33,558 nt of DNA from Lachnospiraceae bacterium (GCA_017472325.1 JAFUQM010000051.1:1-33558); one strand, 5' to 3'. Positions 8,497 to 17,889 are shown, counted from the stretch's first letter. Made by a program: numbers and translations. Notes: a model not told the origin generated them from the letters alone.

Positions 8497-8525
8497 TTGC
8501 GCCGGACTTAGAAACAGTGTATAAT
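8497..8525 (+). promoter_or_regulatory. Promoter of gpmI
   Basis: -35 TTGCGC (8497-8502), 17-base spacer, -10 TATAAT (8520-8525). The leader is about 75 bases. Confidence 0.65.
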
Positions 8526-8608
8526 CTCAGTGATACAGACAAAGTATGAAATAGGTATGTATGGTTAGTGCCGTACATGCATCACAACATAGAAAGAGGA
8601 GAATGATC

Positions 8609-10150
8609 ATGAGTAAAAAACCAACCGTATTAATGATTCTTGATGGATATGGATTAAATGCCAAAACAGAAGGCAATGCCGTAGCAGAAGCGAAAACACC
8701 TGTTATGGACAAATTAATGGCAGAATGTCCATTTGTCAAAGGTAACGCAAGTGGAATGGCAGTAGGTCTGCCAGACGGACAGATGGGAAATTCAGAAGTT
8801 GGACATCTGAACATGGGTGCTGGTCGTATTGTATATCAGGAACTCACAAGAATTACAAAAGAAATCCAGGATGGTACTTTTTTTGAAAATCCTGCATTAT
8901 TAAATGCTGTAAATAATTGTAAAGAAAATGATTCCGCACTTCATATGTTTGGACTTCTTTCTGATGGTGGTGTACACAGCCACAATACACATCTTTACGG
9001 TTTGTTAGAATTGGCAAAGAGAAATGGATTAGAAAAAGTTTATGTACATTGCTTCTTGGATGGACGTGATACACCTCCTGCAAGTGGTAAAGAATTTGCA
9101 GAGCAGTTAGATGCAAAGATGCAGGAAATTGGTGTAGGTGAGATTGCATCCGTTATGGGACGTTACTATGCAATGGATAGAGATAACAACTATGACAGAG
9201 TAAAACTAGCTTATGATGCACTGACAAAAGGAGAAGGACAGACAGCAGTGTCTGGTCCAGAAGGCATCCAGGTTTCTTATGATAAAGATGAAACAGACGA
9301 ATTTGTAAAACCAACAGTTGTGGTAAAAGATGGTGCGCCAGTAGCAACAATCAAAGCAAAAGATTCTGTTATCTTCTTTAACTTTAGACCAGATAGAGCA
9401 AGAGAAATCACAAGAGCTTTTTGCGATGATGATTTCAAAGGATTTGACAGAGGAGACAGAGTGGATATCAAATATGTATGCTTCTCAGATTATGACCCAA
9501 CAATTCCAAACAAAGAAGTAGCATTCCACAAAATTGCTGTTACCAATACATTTGGCGAGTGGTTAGCTGCTAATGATATGACACAGGCAAGAATTGCAGA
9601 AACAGAAAAATATGCACACGTTACATTCTTCTTTAATGGTGGTGTAGAAGAGCCAAACAAAGGTGAAGACAGAATCCTTGTAAATTCACCTAAAGTTGCA
9701 ACTTACGACTTAAAACCAGAGATGAGTGCATACGAAGTATGTGACAAATTAGTGGAAGCAATCAAATCAGATAAATATGATGTTGTCATCATCAACTTCG
9801 CTAACCCTGATATGGTTGGACATACAGGTGTGGAAGCAGCAGCAATTAAGGCTGTTGAAGCTGTAGATGAATGTGTAGGCAAAGCGGTAGATGCAGTAAA
9901 AGAAATGGATGGTACTATGTTTATCTGTGCTGACCACGGTAATGCAGAGCAATTAGTGGATTACGAAACAGGAGCTCCATTTACAGCACATACAACAAAC
10001 GAAGTTCCATTTATCTTAGTAAATTATGATGAGGCTTATACACTGCGAGAAGGCGGATGTCTGGCCGATATCGTACCTACTTTGATTGAGATTATGGGTA
10101 AAGAACAGCCTGTAGAAATGACAGGTAAATCATTGTTAATCAAAAAATAA
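8609..10150 (+). CDS. gpmI: 2,3-bisphosphoglycerate-independent phosphoglycerate mutase
   Basis: This 513-residue protein interconverts 3- and 2-phosphoglycerate in glycolysis using two Mn ions and a phosphoserine intermediate. It shows LDGYGLN with metal ligand Asp12, GNSEVGH with the catalytic Ser62, FLDGRDTPP, NFRPDRAREITRAF, FADHGN-type metal ligands (ICADHGNAEQL) and TAHTTNEVPF. The length is standard for the family. The start is ATG 8609 because AGAGGAG lies 7 bases upstream; the nearer ATG at 8603 is too close to it. The next gene encodes enolase, the following glycolytic step, but a terminator separates them. Confidence 0.97.
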   Translation: MSKKPTVLMILDGYGLNAKTEGNAVAEAKTPVMDKLMAECPFVKGNASGMAVGLPDGQMGNSEVGHLNMGAGRIVYQELTRITKEIQDGTFFENPALLNAVNNCKENDSALHMFGLLSDGGVHSHNTHLYGLLELAKRNGLEKVYVHCFLDGRDTPPASGKEFAEQLDAKMQEIGVGEIASVMGRYYAMDRDNNYDRVKLAYDALTKGEGQTAVSGPEGIQVSYDKDETDEFVKPTVVVKDGAPVATIKAKDSVIFFNFRPDRAREITRAFCDDDFKGFDRGDRVDIKYVCFSDYDPTIPNKEVAFHKIAVTNTFGEWLAANDMTQARIAETEKYAHVTFFFNGGVEEPNKGEDRILVNSPKVATYDLKPEMSAYEVCDKLVEAIKSDKYDVVIINFANPDMVGHTGVEAAAIKAVEAVDECVGKAVDAVKEMDGTMFICADHGNAEQLVDYETGAPFTAHTTNEVPFILVNYDEAYTLREGGCLADIVPTLIEIMGKEQPVEMTGKSLLIKK

Positions 10151-10161
10151 TATGACGTAGG

Positions 10162-10216
10162 AAAACGTCTGTCGGGTAGTTATGTGATTGTGCATAATTC
10201 TGACGGACGTTTTTAT
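10162..10216 (+). terminator. Terminator after gpmI
   Basis: AAAACGTCTGTC pairs with GACGGACGTTTT around an inner partial stem, followed by T-rich sequence. Confidence 0.65.
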
Positions 10217-10253
10217 TATGTGTATGTAATTGGCATGGATAATCTGTACATCT

Positions 10254-10281
10254 TTGGAAAGAATAGGATAGTGAGAATAAT
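10254..10281 (+). promoter_or_regulatory. Probable promoter of eno
   Basis: -35 TTGGAA (10254-10259), 16-base spacer, -10 AATAAT (10276-10281). The leader would be about 15 bases with AAGGAG at 10291-10296. Confidence 0.4.
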
Positions 10282-10302
10282 TTTTTCGTAAAGGAGAAGA
10301 CT

Positions 10303-11607
10303 ATGAACTTATTTTTGGAAATTACAGATGTACATGCAAGAGAGATTTTGGACTCTAGAGGGAATCCAACCGTAGAAGCAGAAGTGACAATTGATGGCTG
10401 CATTGTTGGTAAAGCGGCGGTGCCATCCGGCGCCAGTACAGGAAGGTTTGAGGCAGTAGAACTTCGTGACGGAGAGACAAGATATTTTGGACTTGGAGTA
10501 CAGAATGCAGTAAAAAATGTAAATACGAAGCTGCGCGAAGCACTGATTGGTAAAAATGCGCTGCATCAAGGTGAAATTGACCGTATTTTAATTGATGCAG
10601 ATGGGACAGAGAATAAAGGTAATCTTGGAGCAAATGCGACACTTGGTGTTTCGATGGCATGCGCAAGAGCGGCTGCAAATGCTATGGATATGTCGTTATA
10701 TCAATATCTTGGAGGGATTGCGGCAAGACGTATGCCAGTGCCAATGATGAATATTTTAAATGGTGGAAAGCATGCAGATAATACTGTGGATTTGCAGGAA
10801 TTTATGATTATGCCAGTACAGGCAGAAAGTTTTGCAGAGGGACTTCGTATCTGTGCAGAGATTTATCATAATTTGAAGAAAATCTGCAATGATAGAGGAC
10901 TTTCTACTGGAGTAGGGGACGAAGGTGGATTTGCACCTAACCTTGCAGATTCCAAAGAAGTTTTAAGACTAATCGTAGAAGCAATTGAGACGAGCAAATA
11001 TGTTCCAGGGCAAGATATCAAGATTGCAATTGATGCAGCTGCAAGTGAATTATATAATGAAGAAACAGGAATGTATTATTTTCCGGGGGAGAGCCAAATG
11101 GCAGGCAATGACGTGCAAAGAGATGCCAATGAGATGGTTGCTTATTATGAGGAATTGATTGAGGAATTTCCTATCATTTCTATCGAAGATGGATTGTTTG
11201 AAGATGACTGGGATGGGTGGCAATTAATGACAAAACGACTTGGAGAGAAAATACAACTTGTCGGTGATGATTTATTTGTAACCAATACAAAGCGTCTGGA
11301 TGCAGGCATTAAATTGAAGGTGGCAAATGCAATTCTTGTAAAAGTAAACCAGATTGGTACGCTGTCAGAAGCGTTTGAAGCAATTGAGATGGCACATAAA
11401 AATGGATATAAAGCAGTGATTTCCCATCGTTCAGGCGAGACAGAGGATACAATGATTGCTGATATCGCAGTGGCAGTGAATGCTGGACAGATTAAAACAG
11501 GTGCTCCGTGCCGTTCAGATAGAGTTGCCAAGTATAACCAGTTGCTTCGGATTGAAGAAGAATTGGGAAATGTAGCAGAGTATAAGGAACCTTTTGACAA
11601 AATATAG
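10303..11607 (+). CDS. eno: Enolase
   Basis: Enolase converts 2-phosphoglycerate to phosphoenolpyruvate and is Mg-dependent. At 434 residues it has the standard length. Signatures include the N-terminal [17 protein letters not shown], the mobile loop [27 protein letters not shown] with a catalytic Glu, the metal ligands in [10 protein letters not shown] and [19 protein letters not shown] with the catalytic Lys, and [16 protein letters not shown] lies 6 bases before the ATG. Confidence 0.98.
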   Translation: MNLFLEITDVHAREILDSRGNPTVEAEVTIDGCIVGKAAVPSGASTGRFEAVELRDGETRYFGLGVQNAVKNVNTKLREALIGKNALHQGEIDRILIDADGTENKGNLGANATLGVSMACARAAANAMDMSLYQYLGGIAARRMPVPMMNILNGGKHADNTVDLQEFMIMPVQAESFAEGLRICAEIYHNLKKICNDRGLSTGVGDEGGFAPNLADSKEVLRLIVEAIETSKYVPGQDIKIAIDAAASELYNEETGMYYFPGESQMAGNDVQRDANEMVAYYEELIEEFPIISIEDGLFEDDWDGWQLMTKRLGEKIQLVGDDLFVTNTKRLDAGIKLKVANAILVKVNQIGTLSEAFEAIEMAHKNGYKAVISHRSGETEDTMIADIAVAVNAGQIKTGAPCRSDRVAKYNQLLRIEEELGNVAEYKEPFDKI

Positions 11608-11655
11608 ACAAATAAACGGAAGAAAATGCGGTTATAAATGACAAATTCAGCAATT

Positions 11656-11690
11656 AAACTACTAAATATTGTAAGATTAGCAGTTTATTT
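11656..11690 (+). terminator. Weak terminator after eno
   Basis: AAACTACTAA (11656-11665) pairs with TTAGCAGTTT (11677-11686) with one mismatch, followed by a short T-run. Confidence 0.4.
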
Positions 11691-11712
11691 ATGGAAAATG
11701 CAACAATATTTG

Positions 11713-11741
11713 TTGACATTTTTCTAAAGTACCGATAAAAT
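11713..11741 (+). promoter_or_regulatory. Strong promoter of the opp operon
   Basis: Consensus -35 TTGACA (11713-11718), 17-base spacer, -10 TAAAAT (11736-11741). The predicted start is near 11748, which leaves a leader of about 190 bases before oppB. Confidence 0.75.
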
Positions 11742-11762
11742 AGTAAATGTTCATGCGCAAAG

Positions 11763-11793
11763 ATGCCGAGTCATAATAAGATTCGGTATTTTT
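11763..11793 (+). terminator. Intrinsic terminator / attenuator at the start of the opp leader
   Basis: A fully paired 10-base stem (11763-11772 with 11780-11789, two G-U pairs, 7-base loop) ends in TTTTT. It lies only about 15 bases after the predicted transcription start, so most transcripts might stop as RNAs of about 45 bases unless the hairpin is bypassed. Confidence 0.6.
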
Positions 11794-11812
11794 GTGTATA
11801 TAGAAGAACTTT

Positions 11813-11903
11813 GTTTTAGCACTGTCTTAGTTGTTTAAAACACTAAAGCGTTAAATGCGAAATTGTGAGAGAAGCTATAAAACAGTTAAGACAGTGCCAA
11901 AAC
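11813..11903 (+). repeat. Long inverted repeat in the opp leader
   Basis: GCACTGTCTTA (11819-11829) and TAAGACAGTGC (11887-11897) are perfect inverse copies. The pairing extends past one mismatch to GTTTT/AAAAC, giving arms of 17 bases around a loop of about 57 bases. It ends about 20 bases before the oppB ribosome binding site (AAGGAG, 11924-11929). It may be an RNA structure or a pair of operator half-sites. Confidence 0.65.
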
Positions 11904-11939
11904 ATGTAATACGAAGAAAAGCGAAGGAGTAAATCAACT

Positions 11940-12857
11940 ATGATTAAGTACATTATTAAAAGACTTGTACTGGCATTTGTTACAATCTTTACTGTAGCAA
12001 CGCTTACATTTTTCCTGATGAATATGGTGCCGGGTGGACCATTCCTTTCAGAAAAAGCAATCAGCCCAAAAGCGCAGGCCGCCTTAGAAGCCAAATATGG
12101 TTTGGATAAACCGCTGTTCCAGCAGTATCTTACCTATATATCAGATGCGATGCACGGAGATTTCGGAGATAGCTTAAAACAGCGTGGTCGTACAGTTTCA
12201 TCTATTATTGCAACAAAATTCCCTGTGTCTGCAAGAGTTGGTGGTGTTTCTATTATTGTAGCCTTGTGTTTTGGTATTCCACTTGGATGTATTGCAGCAT
12301 TGAATAGAGGAAAGCCGGTTGACAATATTATCAGTGTATTATCAACGTGTGGTATTGCGGTACCAAGTTTTGTTATCTGTACCGTGTTAATGTACTTCTT
12401 AGGTGTTCATTTGGGATGGTTTCCAACATTTGGTCTGACATCATGGAAGCATTATGTTATGCCGGTTATTGCCTTATCATTCTATCCGACAGCATACATT
12501 ATGAGACTGATGCGTTCTTCTATGTTAGATGTTTTAGGACAGGATTATATGCGTACAGCACGTGCAAAAGGTCTTTCTCAGTTTGTAAGCCTTTTCAAAC
12601 ATGCACTTCGTAATGCTATATTACCGGTTATCACATACGTAGGACCAATGACAGCATATACGTTAACAGGTAGTTTTATTGTAGAGAAAATTTTTACAAT
12701 CCCAGGTCTTGGTGGTGAGTTTATTGGCTCAATTACAAACCGTGACTATACGGTTATTATGGGAACAACAATTTTCCTTGCAACCATCATGGTATTCATG
12801 AATGTTATTGTTGATATTGTATATAAACTCGTAGACCCAAGAATCAAATTGAAATAA
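11940..12857 (+). CDS. oppB: Oligopeptide ABC transporter permease OppB
   Basis: This 305-residue inner-membrane permease is of the OppB/DppB type. It has an N-terminal membrane segment followed by the conserved MNMVPGGPFL, four to five more membrane segments, and the coupling loop DYMRTARAKGLSQFVSLFKHALRNA, which docks on the ATPase subunits. The end TNRDYTVIMG...VDIVYKLVDPRIK is typical. With OppC it forms the translocation pore for peptides. AAGGAG stands 10 bases before the ATG. It is the first gene of oppB-C-D-F; the gap to oppC is 23 bases. Confidence 0.95.
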   Translation: MIKYIIKRLVLAFVTIFTVATLTFFLMNMVPGGPFLSEKAISPKAQAALEAKYGLDKPLFQQYLTYISDAMHGDFGDSLKQRGRTVSSIIATKFPVSARVGGVSIIVALCFGIPLGCIAALNRGKPVDNIISVLSTCGIAVPSFVICTVLMYFLGVHLGWFPTFGLTSWKHYVMPVIALSFYPTAYIMRLMRSSMLDVLGQDYMRTARAKGLSQFVSLFKHALRNAILPVITYVGPMTAYTLTGSFIVEKIFTIPGLGGEFIGSITNRDYTVIMGTTIFLATIMVFMNVIVDIVYKLVDPRIKLK

Positions 12858-12880
12858 TCTATGTTAGAAAGGAAAAAGCT

Positions 12881-13927
12881 ATGAAAAGCAATCCACTTAG
12901 TTTTCAGTCGAAATTAAATCCTGATGATTTCGTGCTTGCAACAGCGGAAGAAAAAGAAAGCCTTGTTGTCATGCGTGAAAGCGTTAGTTTCTGGAAAGAC
13001 GGATTAAGACGTCTTGTTAAAAATAAAGTAGCTATGGCAAGTTTAATTGTCATTGTGATTGTTATGATTTTCTCATTCATCGTACCTGCATTTTATCCAT
13101 ACACATATGAAACGCAGATTCGTGGTTCAGAAAATCTTGCACCAATGGAATATTCAGCAGAAGAATTAGCACGAAAAGAAGCAGGAGAAGATGTGTTTCC
13201 ACATTTTCTTGGTACGGACAAGCTGGGAAGAGATTATGCAATCCGTATTATGATGGGAAGTCGTATTTCTCTTCTTGTAGGTTTGATTGCAACAGCCATT
13301 ATTCTTGTGATAGGTTCTGTAGTAGGCTCTATTGCAGCATTCTTTGGCGGCTGGATAGATTTGGTTATTATGAGAGTTGTAGATATTATTTATACAATTC
13401 CTGATATTCTATTAATTGTATTATTATCCTTTGCGTTAAAGGATACATTAGAAGGACTTGCAACCATTCCAGGGTTTGGATGGGTACAGGTAGTTGGTAC
13501 AAACTTAATTAGTATTTTTATTGTATTTGCATTGTTATACTGGGTTGGTATGGCACGTATGGTACGAAGCCAGATTCTGATGTTAAAAGAAAATGAATAT
13601 GTAACAGCGGCACGTGCACTTGGTGCAACAAGTGGTCGTATTATCAAAAAGCATCTTTTAACAAACTGTATTGGAACATTAATTGTTACAACAACATTAC
13701 AGATTCCTTCTTCTATTTTTACAGAGAGCTTTTTAAGTTTCTTAGGACTTGGTGTTGCAGTTCCACTTCCTTCTTTGGGAAGTCTTGCTAGTGAGGCAAT
13801 CAATGGATTAAATACATATCCATACTTATTGTTTGCACCTGCACTTTTGATCAGTTTGATTATTTTGAGCTTTAACTTATTAGGTGACGGACTCAGAGAT
13901 GCCTTTGACCCGAAATTGAAAAATTAA
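12881..13927 (+). CDS. oppC: Oligopeptide ABC transporter permease OppC
   Basis: This 348-residue protein is the second permease subunit. It has a cytoplasmic N-terminal tail (about 1-48), membrane segment 1, an extracytoplasmic stretch containing the conserved HFLGTDKLGRD, then five further segments. The coupling loop is EYVTAARALGATSGRIIKKHLLTN. The C-terminal SFNLLGDGLRDAFDPKLK is characteristic of OppC/DppC. AAAGGA precedes the start, and oppD begins 18 bases after the stop. Confidence 0.95.
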   Translation: MKSNPLSFQSKLNPDDFVLATAEEKESLVVMRESVSFWKDGLRRLVKNKVAMASLIVIVIVMIFSFIVPAFYPYTYETQIRGSENLAPMEYSAEELARKEAGEDVFPHFLGTDKLGRDYAIRIMMGSRISLLVGLIATAIILVIGSVVGSIAAFFGGWIDLVIMRVVDIIYTIPDILLIVLLSFALKDTLEGLATIPGFGWVQVVGTNLISIFIVFALLYWVGMARMVRSQILMLKENEYVTAARALGATSGRIIKKHLLTNCIGTLIVTTTLQIPSSIFTESFLSFLGLGVAVPLPSLGSLASEAINGLNTYPYLLFAPALLISLIILSFNLLGDGLRDAFDPKLKN

Positions 13928-13945
13928 GAAAAAGGAGCGAAGAAA

Positions 13946-14941
13946 ATGGGAGAATATTTAGTAGACATTAAAAATGAACGCCTTTCTTTCTTTACTCCAG
14001 CAGGAGAGGTAAAAGCGTTAAATGACGTATCCATGCGCCTTGAAGAGGGAGAAGTGCTTGGTATCGTTGGTGAAAGTGGTTCCGGTAAATCCGTAACTGC
14101 ATATAGTTTAATGGGATTGACTGCACATCCAGGTAAGCTCATTGGTGGTAGTCTGGATTTTAACGGTCATCACATTAATGACATGACAGAGAAAGATATG
14201 CGTAAAATCAGAGGGAATGAAGTATCTATTATTTTTCAGGACCCTATGACAAGTTTAAACCCTGTATACACAATCGGTAATCAGATTCGTGAGGTAATTA
14301 TGCTGCATACAGGTAAGAACAAAAAGGAAGCAAATGAAAGAGCAAAAGAGTTGCTTACCCTTGTAGGTATCAATGAGCCTGACAAACGTCTCAAACAGTA
14401 TCCACACGAACTTTCAGGTGGTATGAGACAGAGAGTTATGATTGCGATAGCACTTGCTTGTGAACCAAAATTGTTAATTGCCGATGAGCCAACAACAGCA
14501 CTTGACGTGACGATTCAGGCACAGATTCTTGAACTGATGATGGAACTGAAGGATAAGTTAGGTATGGCAATTATTATGATTACACATGATCTTGGCATTG
14601 TTGCTAGTATGTGTGAGAAAATTGCAGTTATGTATGCTGGCAAGATTGTAGAGTATGGTACAACAGATGAAATTTTTTACAATCCGAAGCATGAATATAC
14701 AAAAGGTTTATTACGCAGCATTCCAAGATTGGATGCGAATGAGCATGAACGTCTTGTTCCAATTGAAGGAACGCCTATTGACTTGCTCAACCCTCCAAAG
14801 GGCTGTCCTTTTGCTCCAAGATGTGCAAATTGTATGAAAATTTGTCTGCGTGAAATGCCACCAGTAACAGAATTTAGTGATACACACTATACTCATTGCT
14901 TTATGAATCAGAAAGCAATGCTGGAAGGAGGAAATGCATAA
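13946..14941 (+). CDS. oppD: Oligopeptide ABC transporter ATP-binding protein OppD
   Basis: This 331-residue ATPase subunit has a Walker A GESGSGKS (residues 42-49), the Q-loop in IIFQDPMTSLNPVYTIG, the signature LSGGMRQR, Walker B LLIADEPTTALD and the switch His in ITHDLG. The C-terminal oligopeptide-transporter extension carries a Cys cluster (CPFAPRCANCMKIC) that in relatives may hold an iron-sulfur cluster. AAGGAG precedes the ATG. Its TAA overlaps the oppF start by one base, so translation is probably coupled. Confidence 0.96.
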   Translation: MGEYLVDIKNERLSFFTPAGEVKALNDVSMRLEEGEVLGIVGESGSGKSVTAYSLMGLTAHPGKLIGGSLDFNGHHINDMTEKDMRKIRGNEVSIIFQDPMTSLNPVYTIGNQIREVIMLHTGKNKKEANERAKELLTLVGINEPDKRLKQYPHELSGGMRQRVMIAIALACEPKLLIADEPTTALDVTIQAQILELMMELKDKLGMAIIMITHDLGIVASMCEKIAVMYAGKIVEYGTTDEIFYNPKHEYTKGLLRSIPRLDANEHERLVPIEGTPIDLLNPPKGCPFAPRCANCMKICLREMPPVTEFSDTHYTHCFMNQKAMLEGGNA

Positions 14942-15930
14942 TGAGCGATAAATTAGTTCAGGTAGAACATTTACAACAGTACTTCCCAGCAGGTGGTTTT
15001 GGTAAGAACAAGAAATACATTCAGGCAGTGGATGATGTATCTTTTTATATTAACAAAGGAGAGACATTAGGTCTTGTAGGTGAATCAGGTTGTGGTAAAA
15101 CAACAACAGGACGTTCACTTCTTCGACTTTACGAGCCAACAGGTGGTAAAATTATATACGATAATGATGTTATTTTTGATAAAGATAATAAAATTGCAGT
15201 AGATATGTTACCATATCGTCGCAAAATGCAGATTGTATTCCAGGACCCATATGCGAGTCTTGATCCACGTATGACGGTAGGTGATATTGTTGGTGAAGCA
15301 ATCGATATTCATAAACTTGCAGCAAGCAAACAGGATAGACAGGATCGTATCATTGAGATGTTAAACAGAGTAGGCTTAAACTCTGAACATGCAAACCGTT
15401 ATCCACATGAATTTTCTGGTGGACAGCGTCAGCGTGTTGGTATTGCAAGAGCACTTGCAGTCAATCCAGAGTTTATTGTATGTGATGAGCCTATTTCTGC
15501 ACTTGATGTATCCATTCAGGCACAGGTTGTTAATATGTTTGAAGATTTACAGGAAAACTTAGGTCTGACATATTTATTTATTGCACATGACCTTTCTGTT
15601 GTAAAACATATTTCTAACCGAATTGGTGTTATGTATCTTGGTAAGATGGTGGAATTGGCAGACAGCTATGAATTGATTTCTAATAGCTTACATCCATATA
15701 CAAAGAGTCTTATCTCTGCAATTCCGATTGCTGATCCTAAGGTTGCAAGAGCAAGTAAACGTATTGTATTAGAAGGTGATGTACCAAGTCCATTGAATCC
15801 GCCTTCAGGATGCCGTTTCCGTACTAGATGTCCATATGCAGATGAATGCTGTGCACAGAAACAGCCAGAATGGAAAGAAGTTTCCAAAGGTCATTATGTG
15901 GCATGTCATCATTTAGACAAAGTGAACTAA
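14941..15930 (+). CDS. oppF: Oligopeptide ABC transporter ATP-binding protein OppF
   Basis: This 329-residue partner ATPase shows Walker A GESGCGKT, VFQDPYASLDPRMTVGDIV, the signature FSGGQRQRVGIARAL, Walker B FIVCDEPISALD and the switch His in IAHDLS. The C-terminal Cys-rich part is CRFRTRCPYADECC. I chose ATG 14941 because AAGGAGG lies 9 bases upstream inside the end of oppD; the longer in-frame form has no such signal. It pairs with OppD to power the OppBC pore. Confidence 0.96.
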   Translation: MSDKLVQVEHLQQYFPAGGFGKNKKYIQAVDDVSFYINKGETLGLVGESGCGKTTTGRSLLRLYEPTGGKIIYDNDVIFDKDNKIAVDMLPYRRKMQIVFQDPYASLDPRMTVGDIVGEAIDIHKLAASKQDRQDRIIEMLNRVGLNSEHANRYPHEFSGGQRQRVGIARALAVNPEFIVCDEPISALDVSIQAQVVNMFEDLQENLGLTYLFIAHDLSVVKHISNRIGVMYLGKMVELADSYELISNSLHPYTKSLISAIPIADPKVARASKRIVLEGDVPSPLNPPSGCRFRTRCPYADECCAQKQPEWKEVSKGHYVACHHLDKVN

Positions 15931-15940
15931 CAAAAAATAA

Positions 15941-15969
15941 TTGCATATGTAGGGAACAAATATTATAAT
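15941..15969 (+). promoter_or_regulatory. Separate promoter of oppA
   Basis: -35 TTGCAT (15941-15946), 17-base spacer, -10 TATAAT (15964-15969). This lets the binding protein be made in excess over the permease. A small hairpin CCGCA/TGCGG (15984-16007) lies in the leader. Confidence 0.65.
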
Positions 15970-16055
15970 ACAACAGATTTATACCGCAGAAATATACGTT
16001 TTTGCGGAATAAATATATACTCAATCACATGAATCAAACAAGGAGGAAATTGATT

Positions 16056-17675
16056 ATGAAAAAGAGAATTGCTCTTTTACTGGCAGTTATTATGACAGTC
16101 AGTGTAGCTTTCACAGGTTGTGGTAGTGCTGAAACAGCAACAAGTGAAGGCAAACAGCTTGCAGTTCAGATTGGTCCTAACCCAGAAACAATTGATCCAG
16201 CTCTGAACAGTGCAGTTGATGGTGGTAACATGATTTTACACTCTTTCGAATGTTTATTAACAATCGATCAGGAAGGTAAAATTGCACCAGGACAGGCAGA
16301 AACATGGGAAACATCAGAAGATGGTCTTACATGGACATTCCATTTACGTGATGGATTAAAATGGTCTGATGGTACAGACTTAACTGCAAATGATTTTGTA
16401 TACAGCTGGAAACGTGTATGTGATCCAGAAGTTGCAGCTCCATATGCAGAAACAGTTCTTGGTATGGTAAAAGGTTTTGAAGAAGCTACATCTGGTAACA
16501 TTGATGCTTTAGCAGTATCTGCTCCAGATGAAAAAACATTCGTTGTAGAACTTACAGCACCATGTACATTCTTCGATAGTTTAGCTGCATTTGCAACATT
16601 AAGCCCTGTACAGCAGGCTACAATTGAAGCAAATGGTGATACTTGGGCAACAGCTCCTGAAACATATGTATCTAATGGTTCATTCTATGTAACAGAATGG
16701 GTACCAGATTCTCATATCATCATGAGCAAAAACCCTAACTACTGGAATGCAGATGCTATCAAACTTGACAGCATTAAGTTTGTACTTATGGAAGATGCTA
16801 ACGCAGCTTACAGTGCATACCAGACAGGTGAAGTATTACTGATTAAAGACGTTCCTACAGAAGAAATTCCAAGCCTTGAAGGCAATGCTGATTTCCATGT
16901 AGATCCAATTATCGGAACATACTACATCAGCTTAAATACAGAAAAAGAACCATTTACAGATGCAAATGTTCGTAAAGCATTAAGCCTTGCAATTGATAGA
17001 GAATATGTTGCAGGAACATTAATGCAGGGAACATATTCAGCAGCTCCTAACTTTATGGGACCAGGCTGGAACGATGCAGAAGGTAACTTTATGGATAATG
17101 CAAATGGTGGTACACCATACATTGATACAGCAAATCACGCTGGTAACTTAGAAGAAGCAAAAGCGCTTCTTGCAGAAGCAGGTTATCCAAATGGGGAAGG
17201 ATTCCCAACAATCACATATTCTACAAATGATTCCGGTTACCACAAAGTAGTTGCTGAATACTTACAGCAGGCTTGGGCTGAACTTGGTATCACATTAAAT
17301 GTAGAAGTAGTTGAATGGTCAAGCTTCACACCACTTCGTCGTGCTGGTGATTATGAAATTTCACGTAACGGTTGGGTAGGTGACTACAGCGATCCTTCTA
17401 ACATGCTTGATTTACTTTACAGCACAAATGGTAACAATGATGGTAAATACAACAATCCTGAATATGATGCAGCTATGGAAATCGCTCGTACAACAACAGA
17501 TGCTACAGAGCGTTTTGCAGCTTTACATCAGGCAGAGGACATCTTAATGAATGATGCAGCTTGTATTCCAGTTGCATACTACAATGACTTCTGGTTACAG
17601 AGCGAAAAAATTACAGGTATGTGGCATTCAGCTTACGGCTACTGGCACTTCATGTATGCTGATCTCGCTGAATAA
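16056..17675 (+). CDS. oppA: Oligopeptide-binding lipoprotein OppA (SBP family 5)
   Basis: This 539-residue extracellular binding protein feeds peptides to OppBCDF. It has a lipoprotein signal with the lipobox FTGC (Cys about 22). The mature part starts with the family pattern IGPNPETIDPALNS and continues with LRDGLKWSDGTDLTANDFVYSWKR, TYYISLNTEKEPFTD and VRKALSLAIDRE. AGGAGG (16041-16046) is 9 bases before ATG 16056; an in-frame ATG 54 bases upstream has no such site. Codon usage is noticeably tuned compared with neighbours (few rare codons), which fits a highly expressed gene. Confidence 0.95.
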   Translation: MKKRIALLLAVIMTVSVAFTGCGSAETATSEGKQLAVQIGPNPETIDPALNSAVDGGNMILHSFECLLTIDQEGKIAPGQAETWETSEDGLTWTFHLRDGLKWSDGTDLTANDFVYSWKRVCDPEVAAPYAETVLGMVKGFEEATSGNIDALAVSAPDEKTFVVELTAPCTFFDSLAAFATLSPVQQATIEANGDTWATAPETYVSNGSFYVTEWVPDSHIIMSKNPNYWNADAIKLDSIKFVLMEDANAAYSAYQTGEVLLIKDVPTEEIPSLEGNADFHVDPIIGTYYISLNTEKEPFTDANVRKALSLAIDREYVAGTLMQGTYSAAPNFMGPGWNDAEGNFMDNANGGTPYIDTANHAGNLEEAKALLAEAGYPNGEGFPTITYSTNDSGYHKVVAEYLQQAWAELGITLNVEVVEWSSFTPLRRAGDYEISRNGWVGDYSDPSNMLDLLYSTNGNNDGKYNNPEYDAAMEIARTTTDATERFAALHQAEDILMNDAACIPVAYYNDFWLQSEKITGMWHSAYGYWHFMYADLAE

Positions 17676-17723
17676 TTCGTTGAAGAACACGAATAACTCG
17701 TTGAGAAAACACGAATTATTCAG
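17668..17723 (+). repeat. 13-bp perfect inverted repeat at the 3' end of oppA
   Basis: CTGAATAATTCGT (17668-17680), which includes the oppA stop codon, is the perfect inverse of ACGAATTATTCAG (17711-17723). Two imperfect copies of a CGTTGA...ACACGAAT unit lie between and around the arms. No T-run follows, so it is not a simple terminator; 3' stabilisation of the oppA mRNA is possible. Confidence 0.6.
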
Positions 17724-17785
17724 AGACTATGATACGAATTGGTTTGTAAGTATATAAATATTTTATGGATTGAGCGTTAATACTA

Positions 17786-17817
17786 AACTCTGACAGGGTA
17801 TCCTGTCAGAGTTTTTT
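17786..17817 (+). terminator. Strong terminator after oppA
   Basis: A 12-base stem AACTCTGACAGG/CCTGTCAGAGTT with a GTAT loop is followed by a T-run. Confidence 0.9.
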
Positions 17818-17860
17818 GCCGAATACTTCCATGAAAACCCAAAATTCCAGTAAAAAGTGC

Positions 17861-17889
17861 TTGTAAAATGCACCTCTATATGTTAAAAT
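17861..17889 (+). promoter_or_regulatory. Promoter of secG
   Basis: -35 TTGTAA (17861-17866), 17-base spacer, -10 TAAAAT (17884-17889). Confidence 0.6.
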
